64,000 nucleotides of DNA, taken from Dendrolimus kikuchii. Its lineage: Eukaryota > Arthropoda > Insecta > Lepidoptera > Lasiocampidae. A program made the position numbers and the translations under genes. Position 1 is the first letter of the stretch. The number at the start of each line of letters is the position of its first letter. A model generated the notes under the pieces. The model searched no databases. It saw nothing but the letters and a program-made list of their open reading frames with translations, and was not told the origin of the DNA. This document shows positions 36,901 to 43,186 of this stretch, one piece after another. The stretch spans positions 11,713,388-11,777,387 of the forward strand of contig CM034406.1 of assembly GCA_019925095.2 (NCBI GenBank). Direction: 5' to 3'.

Positions 36901-39900
36901 GAATATATTTGTGTTGAAAATTTCGTAATGAATTTGAAGACAATTCTGTATGACGTATGGAATGTATTATAATGTTATTTTTGTTTAATTTTTTGGCTGT
37001 TTTTAAATGTAAATGAAGGGATGGGTGGATGAAGAGGACATGTAAACATTGACAAAAAAGATATTTTTTTGTTATCATTTTACAATTGTTTCATCGCTTA
37101 ATACTTCTAAAACCAAGGTCAAACAATGTTGAATTAAGCTCTAAAATAATTTGTATTCACATTACCCATTTACTTATATTTATTCAATTTATAATTAACA
37201 AGAACAGACGAGCGTGCATAACAAGAGTTATGAATGTCAAAGAAGCAAGTGAGGTGTGTAAGAATAAGCCTGAATGGCGCTCTGTTGTTCGTGCCTACCC
37301 CGCAAGGGAACTGGCGTGAAGTTATGTATGTATGTCAAATTAACAAAAACATAGGTCAATTCCGTCTGTCTGTCCATATAATAATATATGGACTTTGGGC
37401 CATTGTTCTTGAAAACTACCGTCAATATGGAGGAGATTTGGCAAGAAAAAGTATTTATTATATATGCTGCTATATTAAAGCGAAGAAGGAATCTCAAAAA
37501 AGAACAGAATAGAGACGGAATGATAGTGTTTAATTTAAATTGTTCAAAATAATAGAAATTATTTAAATATTTTCATTCCGATTCTAGCAGTTTCCGAATT
37601 ATATAGATCTACTACGATATGCCCGCGACTTTGTCCACGCTTGACTTGAAATTCCCGGGACACAAAGTATCGCAGCATCGTTCAGTGGAAACTGTGTCGG
37701 AATACGCTAATTTTTATATATCCCAACAGCTTCATACCACTCCCGGGAAAATTTCCGCGGGCTTCCACGGCTAAAAAACATCACACATTTTATTTCATAA
37801 AATTTGCTACCGATCAATAAAAAATCGCATTGGAATTCCATTCCATTCTTTTTCTAATTTGGTCATTTGAAATCCTTTCCAGAAAAAAATCCCGAACAAA
37901 CAGCCGAGAAACTTAAAAAAAATTGCACCGTTTTCCATCGTTTATACAGTGTATTCCAGTTGTTTTCTTAATAGCTTTACCTTTAATTTACAGGTACGGC
38001 ATGTTTAGGCTTATATAATATTACTAGCTGATCCGGCAAACTTCGTACCGCCTCAGAATCAATAAACAAAAAAGCTGAATGATATTTGCAGAATGTTTCA
38101 ACTTAAGTAAAAAAAAACAAAGGAATTATTTTAAATTTAATTTGAGTTCTGAACGACGGGACGAGTATCATACGTTTGACATTCAAAACCAAAAAAATGA
38201 AAAAAAAAACTTCACTTTTAAATTTAATTGATTTATAAACGACGGGACGAACATCAAATGTTTGACAGCTAGGAATAGTTTCTAAAGGAAAGGAAATTGT
38301 TGTTTTCACTATATTAAAAGCATTTTTTTTCATATTTACTCACCTTTTAAACCTTCCCTGGACTTCCACAAATAATTCAAAACCAAAATTAGCCAAATCA
38401 GTCTAGCCGTTCTCGAGTTTTAGCGAGACTTACGAACAGCAATTGATTTATATATATATATAGTATAGATGATTTACACCAGATTTAAACCGTAAAATAT
38501 TGTGGAGGAATTGGAAAAGTAGAAACGTTTGAAGCATTTTCAATTGGTTGCAACGACATAGCCAGCTAATATCGCGTCGTATTTTTGAAATTGAACGCGA
38601 AAAACCGCATCGCTTGGTCCTCGATTAACACGGAAAGGATACGTTTGATACGGATTCATGCTTACTCAGTCATTTCCTCATTCAAATAAATAGATCTTCG
38701 TAGTTTTAAATTACAAAGTACTTGAACAATTTCTTAAAATAATTATTTAAATATTCATTAGCTTACATTAGTTTTGTTACAATAGTGACTAGAACAATGA
38801 TAGTGACGTGAATCACAGTAACAATAATAAAAATAAAAAATATAATGAACATTTTCCTGTCGTGAAATTAATCTCAAATTGTATAAATATTGAAACAAAA
38901 TTTTAAATTTAGATATTTTATTTAAAATCCAACCATATAGATAAATAAGTTATAAATGATTGTAATGAAATGTTAATACAGTAAATAAGTAATCTTTGTT
39001 CGTTATAAGGCTAATTTACAAAGCTGAAGTCAGTGCCTGAGAAACATTTTACTATAACTCGTAAATAAAGGAGTGTTGATTAAAAGTAATTTTATATATT
39101 AAATAATACGTAAATACCCAACAAACAGACAAGAAATCTAAATAAAATTGCGTAGTGTTCTCCATCCTTTGTGTTATACCTGTTGCTTTTTCTTTAAATA
39201 GCTTTAATACACAGACACGCCATGTTTACAATCTTATAATACTATAGATATTTTTAAAGCTATTTGTTGAAAAGTAAAAAGAAAAGGTATTTTAAATTAA
39301 TTAAATGCACCAAAGAGGCTTATGTTGAAGGAGGATTGGACAGCAACCCAACAGTTGAAGGTATTGTAAAATAAAACTACAAAACAGTTTTATAGTTGAA
39401 CTTGAATTGAATTGGTTTGGAGTTACAGTAAAATGTTTCTCATATACAGATATATAACTTTAAGTACAATGTTAAACATGGCGAATTCGTGCCATGTTAA
39501 TCTATAAGCTAAGCCACGTCGCATAACTCTCACCGCATCACATGACAACCTTTCAATGGTACCAGGTGTTCAGATATGGAAGTCATACGAAATAAGTGTT
39601 GGAGAATTGAAATATTATTCGATCTATCGACGAGCTCCAACGGGCGGGGATTATTGTGAAGCATGCACGCCTCATATAACTTGCGTTGCAGATATGCCAT
39701 TTTATCACCGCCTGCCTGTGAGATTAAAAACGTTGCTGTTTCTTTATGATTGTTGGTAGCGTATGGAGACTGATAAATTTCGTATTGTATGCCGAAGCCA
39801 ACTAATATCCAAATTCGGGCAAGCGAATATCTTGAGACCTATTTATTAACATGATAAAAGAAAGTCAATAAGAAAAACCATGATTTTTTCAAGTTCTGAC

Positions 39901-42667
39901 TAACGTTACCACATTGTACTAATGTACGTATATATACTGAAAAAAATATACTCGTTAGTTGTATGTATTGCAGTTACCCCTATTTTTAGAGATCTAACCA
40001 TTTTAGCAAAAACTAAACCTTTATGATATCATCATGTTCATCACATTCACTATAATATTTCTCGAAAACTATAATGTTAATGTGATCACATATTGTGCTG
40101 GTGTACAAAGCTGTAGTGAAATCGCGAAAAAGTAAACCACAGTGGTGGAAGCTATACCTACATGTAGCCGAGGGTTGAATTTTTCTTTGTACATAGTCGT
40201 TTGGGCTATCTTTACTTAGATACTAATGTAATATGATCTAAGTAACGAGATTATATTACATGTAATATGATTTAAATAATAAAACATCAAAAAGCAACAG
40301 AAGATTGAAGAAACCCTAGACAAGTGGCATCTGATATAAACTAATACAATAAAAAATGTATGGGGATGACATATCGTTAGCTAAGTATTATATCATTTCC
40401 ATAACTTTCCATTATATTCGTCTAGCGCTAATGCTACGTGGAGCTATAGTAGCGCTTTCTATTCTTGTAGTAAATCTTTTTTCCAGTTTTTTACAGTACG
40501 CCTTTCACTTCTAGTATTCTTCTTCCATCACAAACATTAATACCTTCATCGTCGCAAATAGATGTTGTTTAACCTATAATATGAAATAATGAAATTGCAT
40601 ATATTCAAATCCACTTTCTCTATTAGAACTCATATCATCAAAGCCATTAAGATGATGACATGCGATTAAGTGTCTAAACAGATACTGAGTAATGGGCTCG
40701 AGCCACTGAATAGGCATTCATTATGATTAACATTAATTCAGCCCCGATTGATCGCAGCTTTTCAATATGATATAAAAAATATGAAAAGAAATTTCTTATA
40801 AAAATATTATATAGAAGCGCCTCTTCCAAGTAATTCAGAATTAAGATCCAATTTCATTAGAAATTTGGGCTCAAATATTCATAATTAAGTGGAGGTAAAA
40901 TTTTCACACTATTTTATTATCTAGATTGTTGTGATTTTATACCTAGTATTTCATATCTGAGAAAGATACCTTTCTTCGATCTTTCGTGAAATTTACAGAA
41001 AGGTTTACTAATAATATGTATATTTAATAGTACAGGTAAATAACAATTAATAATATCATTATTTTCAAGGTTTCCTGTAAATTTTATATCGTTAACTTAA
41101 TACAATTAACGGGACGCAAGTACATAATTACTAAAATGCGTCCTTTTGGGCATCAGTTTTCAAATAAACAACTCTTGAAAATAACGTTATCTCAATTTTG
41201 AACTCATAACTTTAACTTGTTTTTACCGATATTTAATTAAGATTCTGCAAAATATTATTAAAATATAGGAACTATATTACTTTACCCCAAAGATTTGAGA
41301 ACTTAAATATCCTGAAAATTTTTAGGTAGCGGTCTGTAGAATACACATTTTCGCTCTTCATCTATATGTAGACCTAGTAGTTGTCAATAAATGGCCATGG
41401 CGATTTTTATAGTATTAATTCTTGCCAAAATGTTTACAATTGCCTTAATAACAATACACGTATAATTTCGTTTTGTTAGGCTGGCTGTCTATGTCAGACA
41501 TACATTTTTCTCGAAGATCATTCTCTACTCTCTTGGATAAAATTTTAGTCTATAACACACGCTCTTATGGATATATCCTCTCTTTTAGATTACGCTCACT
41601 TCCAAAGCAGGAAGCAGGGATGTGGCAAGTATGTAAATAAACACGTCATACATGTTGAACATGGGATAGTTACACCGCTCACTTCTATCGCCAAGTTCCT
41701 ATCGAAGTGGGTATAATGTAAACGAGGATTAGTAGTAGTAACATTCCATCAGACAGGAAATTCCGCGTTCCAATTTTAATTGTATATATGCTAGCACGCT
41801 TTACCCAGTGAAAACTACTTCAATGCGGCGAATCTATATCGCTCCGTAATAATAGGGAACGGTGATATAAATCACAAGATTTATTGTCCACAGGGACAAG
41901 TTGTCATCATCGCTAATAAGAGTAAATATTGTGTCTCTGACAAAAATCACGCATATGGTCCTGCCAGGAATGGTGAGACGTGGTAGAGGCATAGTCATCA
42001 ACATTGGATCAGCTTCGTCTATGATACCGAGCCCATTGCTTACAGTCTATGCTGCGACAAAGGTAAGCAATTCTATATTGGATACGAAAGAGTTACATAT
42101 GAAAGTAAAATCATGGTGATGTACAAAGGCAAGTTAATCCTAAAATTTAAATAGTTTAGCAAGGTGCAAGAGGAAAAAAAAGGTATGGTTATGAACACCG
42201 AAATTTTATGAATTCAAATAATACATTTCCCAAAAAACCCATTAATTACGAAGCCCTAAAAATGTACTTCATGATTGGTTTATAATAAATATTTGAATAC
42301 TGTTCATAAGGCTAATTGCAAAATAAATTGTTCACAGGCATACGTTGATAAATTTACTGAAGGCCTCGAAATGGAGTACGACGATAAGGGAATCACCATT
42401 CAGTGTGTTATGCCAGGCTTTGTTTGTTCGAACATGTCGGGTATAAGACGCAGCAGTCTCTTAGCGCCAACTCCTCAAGATTTCGTCAAATCTGCTATGA
42501 ATTTGGTCGGATATGCATCAAGGACAACGGGTTACTTGCCGCACTCTTTCTTCGTCTGGGTCATCAACTCTATCTGCAGTGTCTCCAACACGATTGGTGT
42601 TTGGTTGGTGACGAGGTCGATGCTGAACAGCCGCAGGATATATTTGAAAAAGTACAAGCAACGTTAA
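9789..42667 (+). CDS. Short-chain dehydrogenase, VLC 3-oxoacyl-CoA reductase / HSD17B12-like (six exons)
   Basis: Spliced coding sequence: 9789-9942, 25680-25726, 30686-30761, 34181-34349, 41894-42062, 42338-42667 (945 nt, 314 residues). All introns are GT-AG and phases fit exactly. Residues about 8-30 form an N-terminal membrane anchor. The NAD(P)-binding motif TGGTDGIG is at 54-61, NNVG at 131-134, and the catalytic tetrad is N160, S188, Y201 (YAATK) and K205. PGMV at 173-176 and MPGF in exon 6 fit the family. The C-terminus KKYKQR has lysines at -3 and -5, compatible with COPI-type ER retrieval. Family members reduce 3-oxoacyl-CoA in very-long-chain fatty acid elongation on the ER, or act on steroids. 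The intact Y201 argues against the inactive HSDL1-type paralogue. The length is normal for the family. The start is chosen because it gives the anchor followed by the KWA-LVTG junction. Exact substrate is not decidable from sequence. Confidence 0.9.
10213..10362 (-). mobile_element. 5'-truncated 3' end of a CR1/Jockey-type LINE
   Basis: Poly-T start followed by the same tail as the LINE copies at 16355 and 20862: GGAGTACAGCAGACAGGC, GTTACCGTCGCCTATAGACG, CACCAACGCGCTGCCGGCCTCGAAGAAATT. About 150 bp remain. Confidence 0.7.
10650..10862 (-). mobile_element. tRNA-derived SINE (family A)
   Basis: On the - strand it begins near 10860 with an A-box-like TGGCGCAGTGG, followed by a diverged B-box region, and runs to CCGATGTGTGAAACCCAGCAATCC...GGCGGGTATAC. 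The body matches the better preserved copy at 26793-27079 (GATGTGAGAAACCTGCC...GGCGGGTATAC). The tail is lost. Confidence 0.5.
10870..11550. other. Intron 1 stretch without a gene
   Basis: A+T-rich DNA. A decayed widespread repeat (GAACGGCTGAACAAATCTGTATGAAATTTGGCATAGAG) is at 11150-11205, and (GAA)n-like AGAAGAAGAAGAAGAA near 11314. Nothing coding is seen. Confidence 0.5.
11554..11850 (-). pseudogene. RTE-type LINE, C-terminal reverse transcriptase fragment
   Basis: Open for 95 codons on the - strand with the family's C-terminal signature: RWFEHVGRMDENRITKQVY, GVGRPRR, then ACMKRFIKVDEAKVVYQDR. Better known RTE C-termini have GHVERM and GRPRR at these places. It stops exactly where the solo LTR at 11855 begins, so the LTR insertion probably cut it. 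Confidence 0.7.
11855..12349. mobile_element. Solo LTR, TGTTACG...CGTAACA family
   Basis: A 495-bp copy with ends TGTTACGA and GCGTAACA, flanked by exact ATAT duplications (11851-11854 and 12350-12353). Homologous to 5734-6190, 17182-17303 and 32693-33165. No retroelement genes lie next to it, so it is a solo LTR left by LTR-LTR recombination. Confidence 0.8.
12805..12867. repeat. Perfect 19-bp stem hairpin with GC-rich loop
   Basis: Arms AGCCACTGCCTACACACAC (12805-12823) and its exact complement (12849-12867) around a 25-nt loop that holds its own GCGGC...GCCGC stem. The surrounding DNA is A+T-rich. Likely a transposon end or small palindromic element. A microRNA-like precursor cannot be excluded but has no support. 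Confidence 0.7.
12905..13260 (+). repeat. Interspersed repeat with GCAGCGCCATCT blocks
   Basis: 12905-13025 (AAGCCAACCTGATTTGAACTAATACAACGAATACCATG...) recurs in reverse at about 33765-33880. The GCAGCGCCATCT...TTATCGGG(G/A)(T)AAA module appears twice, near 13031 and 13180, about 150 bp apart. No coding potential. Confidence 0.55.
13370..13590 (+). repeat. Lepidopteran-type repeat with GCCCGCGACTTCGTCC core
   Basis: Starts ACCAGCTGATGCCCGCGACTTCGTCCACGTGG and ends TCGGTCCAGCCGTTTCGGAGATTAGCCCGTACAAACAGACAGACAAACGG. Relatives lie at 37615, 38030, 49450, 50085 and (reverse) 56955. The CTAG-adjacent end of other copies recalls Helitron-like (Lep1) elements; that assignment is tentative. Confidence 0.55.
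14690..15120 (+). mobile_element. SINE head interrupted by a MITE
   Basis: 14690-14759 resembles a tRNA-derived SINE head (TTAGTGGTTTAAGCACTGGC, then TGTCGTGGGCTACAATTCTGG). Inside follows a 352-bp element, 14760-15111, with inverted ends GGGGTCCAATTCTGCTATT and (reverse) GGGGCCCAATTCTGCCATT. No clear target duplication was found. The 92-codon ORF inside is not recognisable. Confidence 0.5.
15180..15740. repeat. Repeat family also present at 56300-56690, split by a SINE
   Basis: Left part (GTGGTCAAATGTGTTTTGTTTATAGCGTTAAAAATAACGCCGTTAATGAT, to about 15255) and right part (ATTATCTATCAGTACTTCGCGTCAT ... GAAACGGTCATTAAC ... CCAGATGGAA, from about 15585) are contiguous in kind with 56300-56690. 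The SINE-like copy 15271-15582 lies between them. Probably a non-autonomous DNA element. Confidence 0.55.
15271..15582 (+). mobile_element. SINE-like element, full length
   Basis: Same family as 8887-9206: ATTCCGTGCAGGAACGGAAA, GGCGGTCTGTAATAAGAAGC, CCGTCAGCCTGTCTGCTGAG, poly-A. More diverged than the 8887 and 58241 copies. Inserted in the repeat listed for 15180-15740. Confidence 0.75.
15830..16300. other. Intron 1 stretch without a gene
   Basis: TCAAATCAAATCAAAC at about 15836 is the reverse of the TTTGATTTGA tail of the LINE at 31230-32370, so a tiny end of such a LINE may start here. Otherwise plain A+T-rich DNA. Confidence 0.35.
16355..17130 (-). pseudogene. CR1/Jockey-type LINE, reverse transcriptase C-terminus and 3' tail
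   Basis: Open for 182 codons on the - strand (16956-16408) plus flanking frames. Signature of the post-catalytic RT region: LYKAQVRPHMEYCSHLWAG, LDSIQRRALRVV, then FLSRTVGIWNELPAEVF. The upstream frame adds SIGILGINITNDVQFRGHL. The catalytic box is absent because the copy is 5'-truncated near 17130. The 3' end has AGCTATAAAC and a long poly-A (poly-T at 16337-16354 on the + strand). The best preserved member of the family in the window. Confidence 0.8.
17182..17303. mobile_element. Truncated LTR fragment, TGTTACG family
   Basis: First about 120 bp of the same LTR as 11855-12349 (TGTTACGAGTTGCAGGACTCGAATTAG ... GGTACAAATATAACTGAACACAAC), again preceded by ATAT (17178-17181). Similarity ends abruptly at ATCTTTAGGG. 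Confidence 0.65.
17712..17950. repeat. Short-motif repeat clusters (AGTCGGC and ATACAAAATAC)
   Basis: 17712-17825 has repeated, partly inverted CGAATAGTCGGC / GACTAGTCGCCGATTAATCGGC motifs of the kind seen at hAT transposon ends. 17876-17950 is ATACAAATACAAAATACAAATTAC-type sequence matching the cluster at 21296-21458. Confidence 0.45.
18090..20862 (+). pseudogene. CR1/Jockey-type LINE, near complete ORF2, multiply frameshifted
   Basis: In order: APE endonuclease C-terminal half (18333-18689, ENFNAHYAEWLG, SLLDLLLT, SDHCLVSLVV), RT fingers (SLDVKKSSGPDGNPAIVL near 19340), RT body (RIINTQLLCYLE, NDRQYGFRHGRSVRDLL, 19551-19748), then DIAKAFDRVWHRALL near 19748, the catalytic region GVPQGCVLSPTLFFLHIND near 19917 in which the usual YADD reads NADD, and the C-terminus (20252-20812) as in 16355-17130. 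Stops and frameshifts separate all parts. It ends CTCCAGCTATAAAAAAA. The N-terminal endonuclease half is degraded. The copy abuts a mariner fragment at 20880. Confidence 0.8.
20875..21200 (-). pseudogene. mariner-type transposase relic, N-terminal end
   Basis: Reverse copy of 4200-4460: TGGATAGTTAAAAATTCGAG, ...GTCGTGGCAGCAACGCGGCA, ... ACCACTTGTTATTGGTTTGCCCGCTTCC. It is cut at 20875, where the LINE poly-A begins, so the LINE inserted into this mariner copy or the two were joined later. Confidence 0.65.
21296..21458. repeat. Inverted GTATTTGAAATAC repeats, hAT-type end
   Basis: Clustered AAGTATTTGAAATACTAATTAC and complementary units. The right border read in reverse is CAGGGTTGGGCAGTATTTGAAA, a form common at hAT element ends. 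The matching left part may be at 17876-17950, which would place the LINE 18090-20862 inside the element; this is unproven. Confidence 0.45.
21460..25020. other. Intron 1 stretch, no gene recognised
   Basis: A+T-rich DNA with many stops in all frames. Minor points: a GGCCGAAT inverted pair at 24155-24182, and a GC-richer patch at 23580-23760. No reading frame, RNA gene or known repeat could be supported. Confidence 0.5.
25025..25175 (-). pseudogene. RTE-type LINE C-terminal scrap
   Basis: On the - strand reads GRPKKRWMDCVKDDM, then later a WCRP/CRP-like end, the usual C-terminal end of RTE-type reverse transcriptases (GRPKKRW followed by DWR/WR and DP). About 150 bp only. Confidence 0.55.
25680..25726 (+). 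CDS. Reductase exon 2 (cofactor motif)
   Basis: A 47-nt microexon between TTTCTTTGTTGCAG and GTAAGT. Completes codon 52 and encodes LVTGGTDGIGKEYARA (52-67), the Rossmann-fold TGxxxGIG motif. Phase 1 in, phase 0 out. Confidence 0.9.
25968..26032 (+). repeat. SINE/LINE tail fragment
   Basis: GTAGCGGCTTGGGGAGGCCTACGTCCAGCAGTAGATTGCGATTGGCTGACGACGACGAC matches the common lepidopteran GGAGGCCTA-GTCCAGCAGTGGA 3' tail. Only the tail is present. Confidence 0.5.
26793..27079 (+). mobile_element. tRNA-derived SINE (family A), best copy
   Basis: Flanked by an 11-bp duplication, AACAGAACGGT (26782-26792) and AACAGAACCGT (27080-27090). The head has a B-box-like GGGTTCGATCG and an A-box-like GTGTAATGGCTAGCG; the body has CACGTGCTAAAAACGGTGAAGG and AAACCTGCC; the tail is GGGAGGCCAGAGCCCAGCAGTGGGAC followed by (TTA)n. 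This order is typical of lepidopteran SINEs. It is not a tRNA gene, as the cloverleaf is not maintained. Confidence 0.85.
27310..27770 (+). pseudogene. Retroelement-derived coding fragment
   Basis: Three frame segments read in order as LVRDATCVDTLTPSHL, DVKWRKYGALGRGYIFVPLG, ETLGPWDPSAKSFFKDIC, then GSYFAQQISIAIQRGNAARL. I recognise this as a conserved block found near the C-terminus of retroelement-like proteins in many invertebrate genomes (W/RDATxVDTxxPSH ... QRISIAIQRGNAASxLG). At least two frameshifts and stops break it. The exact parent family is uncertain. Confidence 0.55.
28325..28690 (+). repeat. GC-rich repeat, copy 1
   Basis: Starts TTTTTTTAACGAGGGGAAAT, contains GATTCGCCACG, GCCACGG...CCCAATAAAGCC, GAGCGCACGCGGAACACCGG, GCGCCCCCATCG. 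A diverged second copy with the same order starts at 29172. GC is far above the neighbourhood. The 76-codon ORF is a by-product. Possibly part of a GC-rich LINE (untranslated end). Confidence 0.5.
28797..28930 (+). mobile_element. tRNA-derived SINE (family C), 3' part
   Basis: CAACTGAACGTAGAGGTCCCGGATTCGGTTTCTGGCACGGTAAATTTTGTAAACGAA matches 30353-30410 of the fuller copy, including the B-box region, and ends CTAACTTGCTTAATAAAATATTAAGC. Confidence 0.55.
29172..29545 (+). repeat. GC-rich repeat, copy 2
   Basis: Diverged copy of 28325-28690: TTTTTTAACGAGGGCATATTCGTTTGAG, GGGATACGCCAAG, GTCAAGGCCACGGG, GGAGCGCACGCGAAACCC, GCTCCCATCTCG. The same orientation and about 850 bp spacing could mean two independent insertions or a local duplication. 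Confidence 0.5.
30310..30545 (+). mobile_element. tRNA-derived SINE (family C)
   Basis: The head GGACGGCTTCTGTGGTCGAGCGGGCTAAGAC has an A-box of tRNA-Ser/Leu type, followed by a B-box GGGTTCGATTCC, a body GGTAAATTTCGGAAACGAA, an inverted GATCCCAAACACCCATGTTTGGGATC hairpin, and the end CGTAACTTGCTTAATTTGGGG. The large loop after the A-box and the non-tRNA body exclude a functional tRNA gene. Other copies: 28797 (partial) and 59397 (reverse). Confidence 0.75.
30686..30761 (+). CDS. Reductase exon 3
   Basis: 76 nt between TTGTTGCAG and GTATCC. Encodes residues 68-92 (LAARGCDIVLISRSLEKLQATAEEL), the second beta strand with the LISRS motif that sets cofactor preference (arginine after Ser is compatible with NADPH), and one base of codon 93. 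Confidence 0.9.
30935..31000 (-). repeat. Inverted tail of the Jockey-type LINE
   Basis: TTCAAATCAAATCAAATCATTTTTATTCCGAACTAAGTG is the reverse of the TTTGATTTGATTTGA 3' end of the LINE at 31230-32370, so a small 5'-truncated copy lies in the opposite orientation beside it. Confidence 0.45.
31230..32370 (+). pseudogene. Jockey-superfamily LINE 3' end, split by a SINE
   Basis: RT C-terminal region: SARFLGLVIDNRLNWKNHID, KLSKKISSSTFAMHKL, TAYYGLLESVLRYGIIFWGN, QKRCIRAMFKIHI, TVPSLYIFEV, up to QIYPTLR. The SINE 31657-31852 then interrupts, and the frame resumes with MASKIYNNIPKELKALRTKL and ends FLNDKF at 32056 (TAG). The 3' untranslated part ends in TTTGATTTGATTTGAG (about 32370). The catalytic domain is missing through 5' truncation. 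The SINE-derived end of the long ORF is not part of this protein. Confidence 0.75.
31657..31852 (+). mobile_element. SINE-like element with internal deletion
   Basis: Starts ATCCGTGCAGGAACGGAG, but jumps from GCCCGACTGG to TGTTGCAAATGTCC, losing about 120 bp present in the 8887 and 58241 copies, then ends in AATAAAAAAATAAAA. It lies inside the coding region of the LINE at 31230-32370. Confidence 0.8.
32693..33165. mobile_element. Solo LTR, TGTTACG...CGTAACA family, best copy
   Basis: 473 bp, ends TGTTACGACTT and GGTCGTAACA, exact ATAT target duplications at 32689-32692 and 33166-33169. Homologous over its length to 5734-6190 and 11855-12349. Confidence 0.85.
33475..34135 (-). mobile_element. 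tRNA-derived SINE (family A), disrupted
   Basis: The body of the family lies at 33475-33575 (reverse of CACGTGCTAACAACGGTGAACG...AAACCTGCTCAGCCGCC), and the head and B-box (reverse of AGGATTCGAATCC and GTGGTAGCGTAATAGC) at 33985-34130. About 400 bp of other sequence lies between; part of it (33765-33880) is the reverse of 12905-13025. Confidence 0.55.
34181..34349 (+). CDS. Reductase exon 4
   Basis: 169 nt between TTTTTTTTATTTAG and GTGAGT. Residues 93-148 plus two bases of W149. Holds the acidic QADFSEDDN and the NNVGISYTYPEYF motif typical of 3-oxoacyl-CoA reductase / HSD17B12 members. Confidence 0.9.
34372..34672 (-). pseudogene. RTE-type LINE C-terminus and 3' end
   Basis: Read from 34672: RWFGHVERMHDERMTKQIY, then HDQIDRVLAEGDVSLKNRR, CMTRVMNVKKASEVCKN, RSVVRAYPARELA and stop, followed by the (ATGT)n tail at 34372-34383. 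The 5' side is cut where the hAT relic begins at 34676. Confidence 0.7.
34676..35442 (+). mobile_element. hAT element relic with transposase C-terminal domain
   Basis: The ends TAGCTGGGGCATTAACTCG and (reverse) TAGCTGGGCACCGTTAATC are inverted. The subterminal regions are dense in GTTAATCGTTAATTAACG motifs, as in many hAT elements. 34856-35005 is open and reads NTAIPSSAAIERLFATGKDI, LQPKRASLSDENLYIIMF, then MPDD and stop, the hAT dimerisation domain. The rest of the transposase is missing. No clean 8-bp duplication is visible. Confidence 0.7.
35540..36330 (+). repeat. Two diverged direct copies of a 260-bp unit
   Basis: 35550-35810 and 36060-36330 share the order TATTTTCGTTATGT, TTTGTCTTAGTTTT, TTTACATGAATGATGTT, GTGTAATCACAATAAAGCGAAGATCAAA and ACATAGTCGTGT. 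A third, more diverged relative is at about 40020-40215 (GTACATAGTCGTTTGG). No coding capacity seen. Confidence 0.5.
36504..36724 (+). repeat. Tandem repeat, three copies of 71-77 bp
   Basis: Each unit contains CCCATGGGCAATTATATGTTGGCTTATCTTAAGTAGTGCCCAGCGAAGTGG with small changes. The last two units measure 71 and 73 bp. Confidence 0.8.
37201..37337 (+). pseudogene. RTE-type LINE C-terminal scrap
   Basis: NRRACITRVMNVKEASEVCKN, EWRSVVRAYPARELA, stop, then TATGTATGTATG. Only the last about 40 codons and tail. Confidence 0.65.
37615..38470 (+). repeat. Lepidopteran-type repeats with GCCCGCGACTT cores
   Basis: 37619 GCCCGCGACTTTGTCCACGC starts one copy. A second runs from ACTAGCTGATCCGGC (38023) through CCAAATCAGTCTAGCCGTTCTCGAG to a (TA)n end (38449-38466). 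37860-38030 is also similar to 39110-39245 (ACAAACAG...AATAGCTTTA...CGCCATGTTTA). Confidence 0.5.
38470..41890. other. Intron 4 stretch without a gene
   Basis: A+T-rich DNA with the repeat relatives at 39110-39245 and 40020-40215. ORFs such as 39556-39759 have no recognisable domain. No other structure supported. Confidence 0.5.
41894..42062 (+). CDS. Reductase exon 5 (catalytic site)
   Basis: 169 nt after TTATTGTCCACAG and before GTAAGC. Completes W149 and ends at K205, holding N160, S188, Y201 and K205 (RVNIVS, INIGSAS, YAATK). Phase 0 at the end. Confidence 0.9.
42338..42667 (+). CDS. Reductase exon 6 (terminal)
   Basis: After AAATTGTTCACAG. Residues 206-314: AYVDKFTEGLEMEYDDKG, CVMPGFVCSNM, a second hydrophobic stretch FFVWVINSICSV near residues 277-288, and the ER-type C-terminus. 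TAA at 42665-42667. Confidence 0.9.
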   Translation, partial: AYVDKFTEGLEMEYDDKGITIQCVMPGFVCSNMSGIRRSSLLAPTPQDFVKSAMNLVGYASRTTGYLPHSFFVWVINSICSVSNTIGVWLVTRSMLNSRRIYLKKYKQR

Positions 42668-42739
42668 ATTCCTTTCCCCCAGTCTAATAACAACGCTTGT
42701 GACATTTCTGCAATCTTGGCACATTCTTTTCCCATGTAG

Positions 42740-42844
42740 GTCATCGACATGTGTAGGGTTTCCGACTTCTTTGGTATTTGGTTGGTGACCACTTCCATGG
42801 ACGACAGCCGCAGGAAATTTTTGGAAACGTATACGAATTCTTAA
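42740..42844 (+). pseudogene. Duplicated last coding segment of the reductase gene
   Basis: Encodes 34 residues (VIDMCRVSDFFGIWLVTTSM, then DDSRRKF...) aligning with the last residues of exon 6 (VINSICSVSNTIGVWLVTRSM...), and ends in TAA. The similarity continues into the 3' flank (GATTCTAATAACAACGCTT against AGTCTAATAACAACGCTT). It is open in the correct frame and is preceded by TTCTTTTCCCATGTAG, a plausible splice acceptor. Joined to exon 5 it would keep phase 0 but skip most of exon 6. It is either a partial tandem-duplication remnant or an alternative terminal exon; without transcripts I favour a remnant. Confidence 0.65.
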
Positions 42845-43180
42845 ATTAATTTTCTCGATTCTAATAACAACGCTTAGTATTGGGAATTTTCCGTAATTTA
42901 TGCATTGTTGTACTTTCTAGCAATTCTTTTATTTATGACTAACAATATTTAGGAGGAACTTCCATCGGACAACATTTACTCGGAAACTATTCATTATAAC
43001 GATTTAGCATCATGAAACTATTTTTGTGTTCTTTGGTTTGGTTACTTGTATATTGATTGTATGTATATTTTTGTTAATTTTTTTTATTTGATGTAATTAC
43101 ATAATTGAGATCGTTCTTTATTAATACGACCGCTCGTTGTTGTGCAGAAAAGTGAAATTTTGCTCTGTTCGTTCCCTGTA

Positions 43181-43186
43181 AATAAA
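43181..43186 (+). terminator. Candidate polyadenylation signal
   Basis: AATAAA 514 nt after the reductase stop, followed by a T-rich stretch. First canonical signal on this strand in a fitting place. Confidence 0.4.

Noticed and set aside
39556..39759. 67-residue ORF in intron 4
   Set aside because: No recognisable domain, no codon bias, inside an intron; treated as chance.
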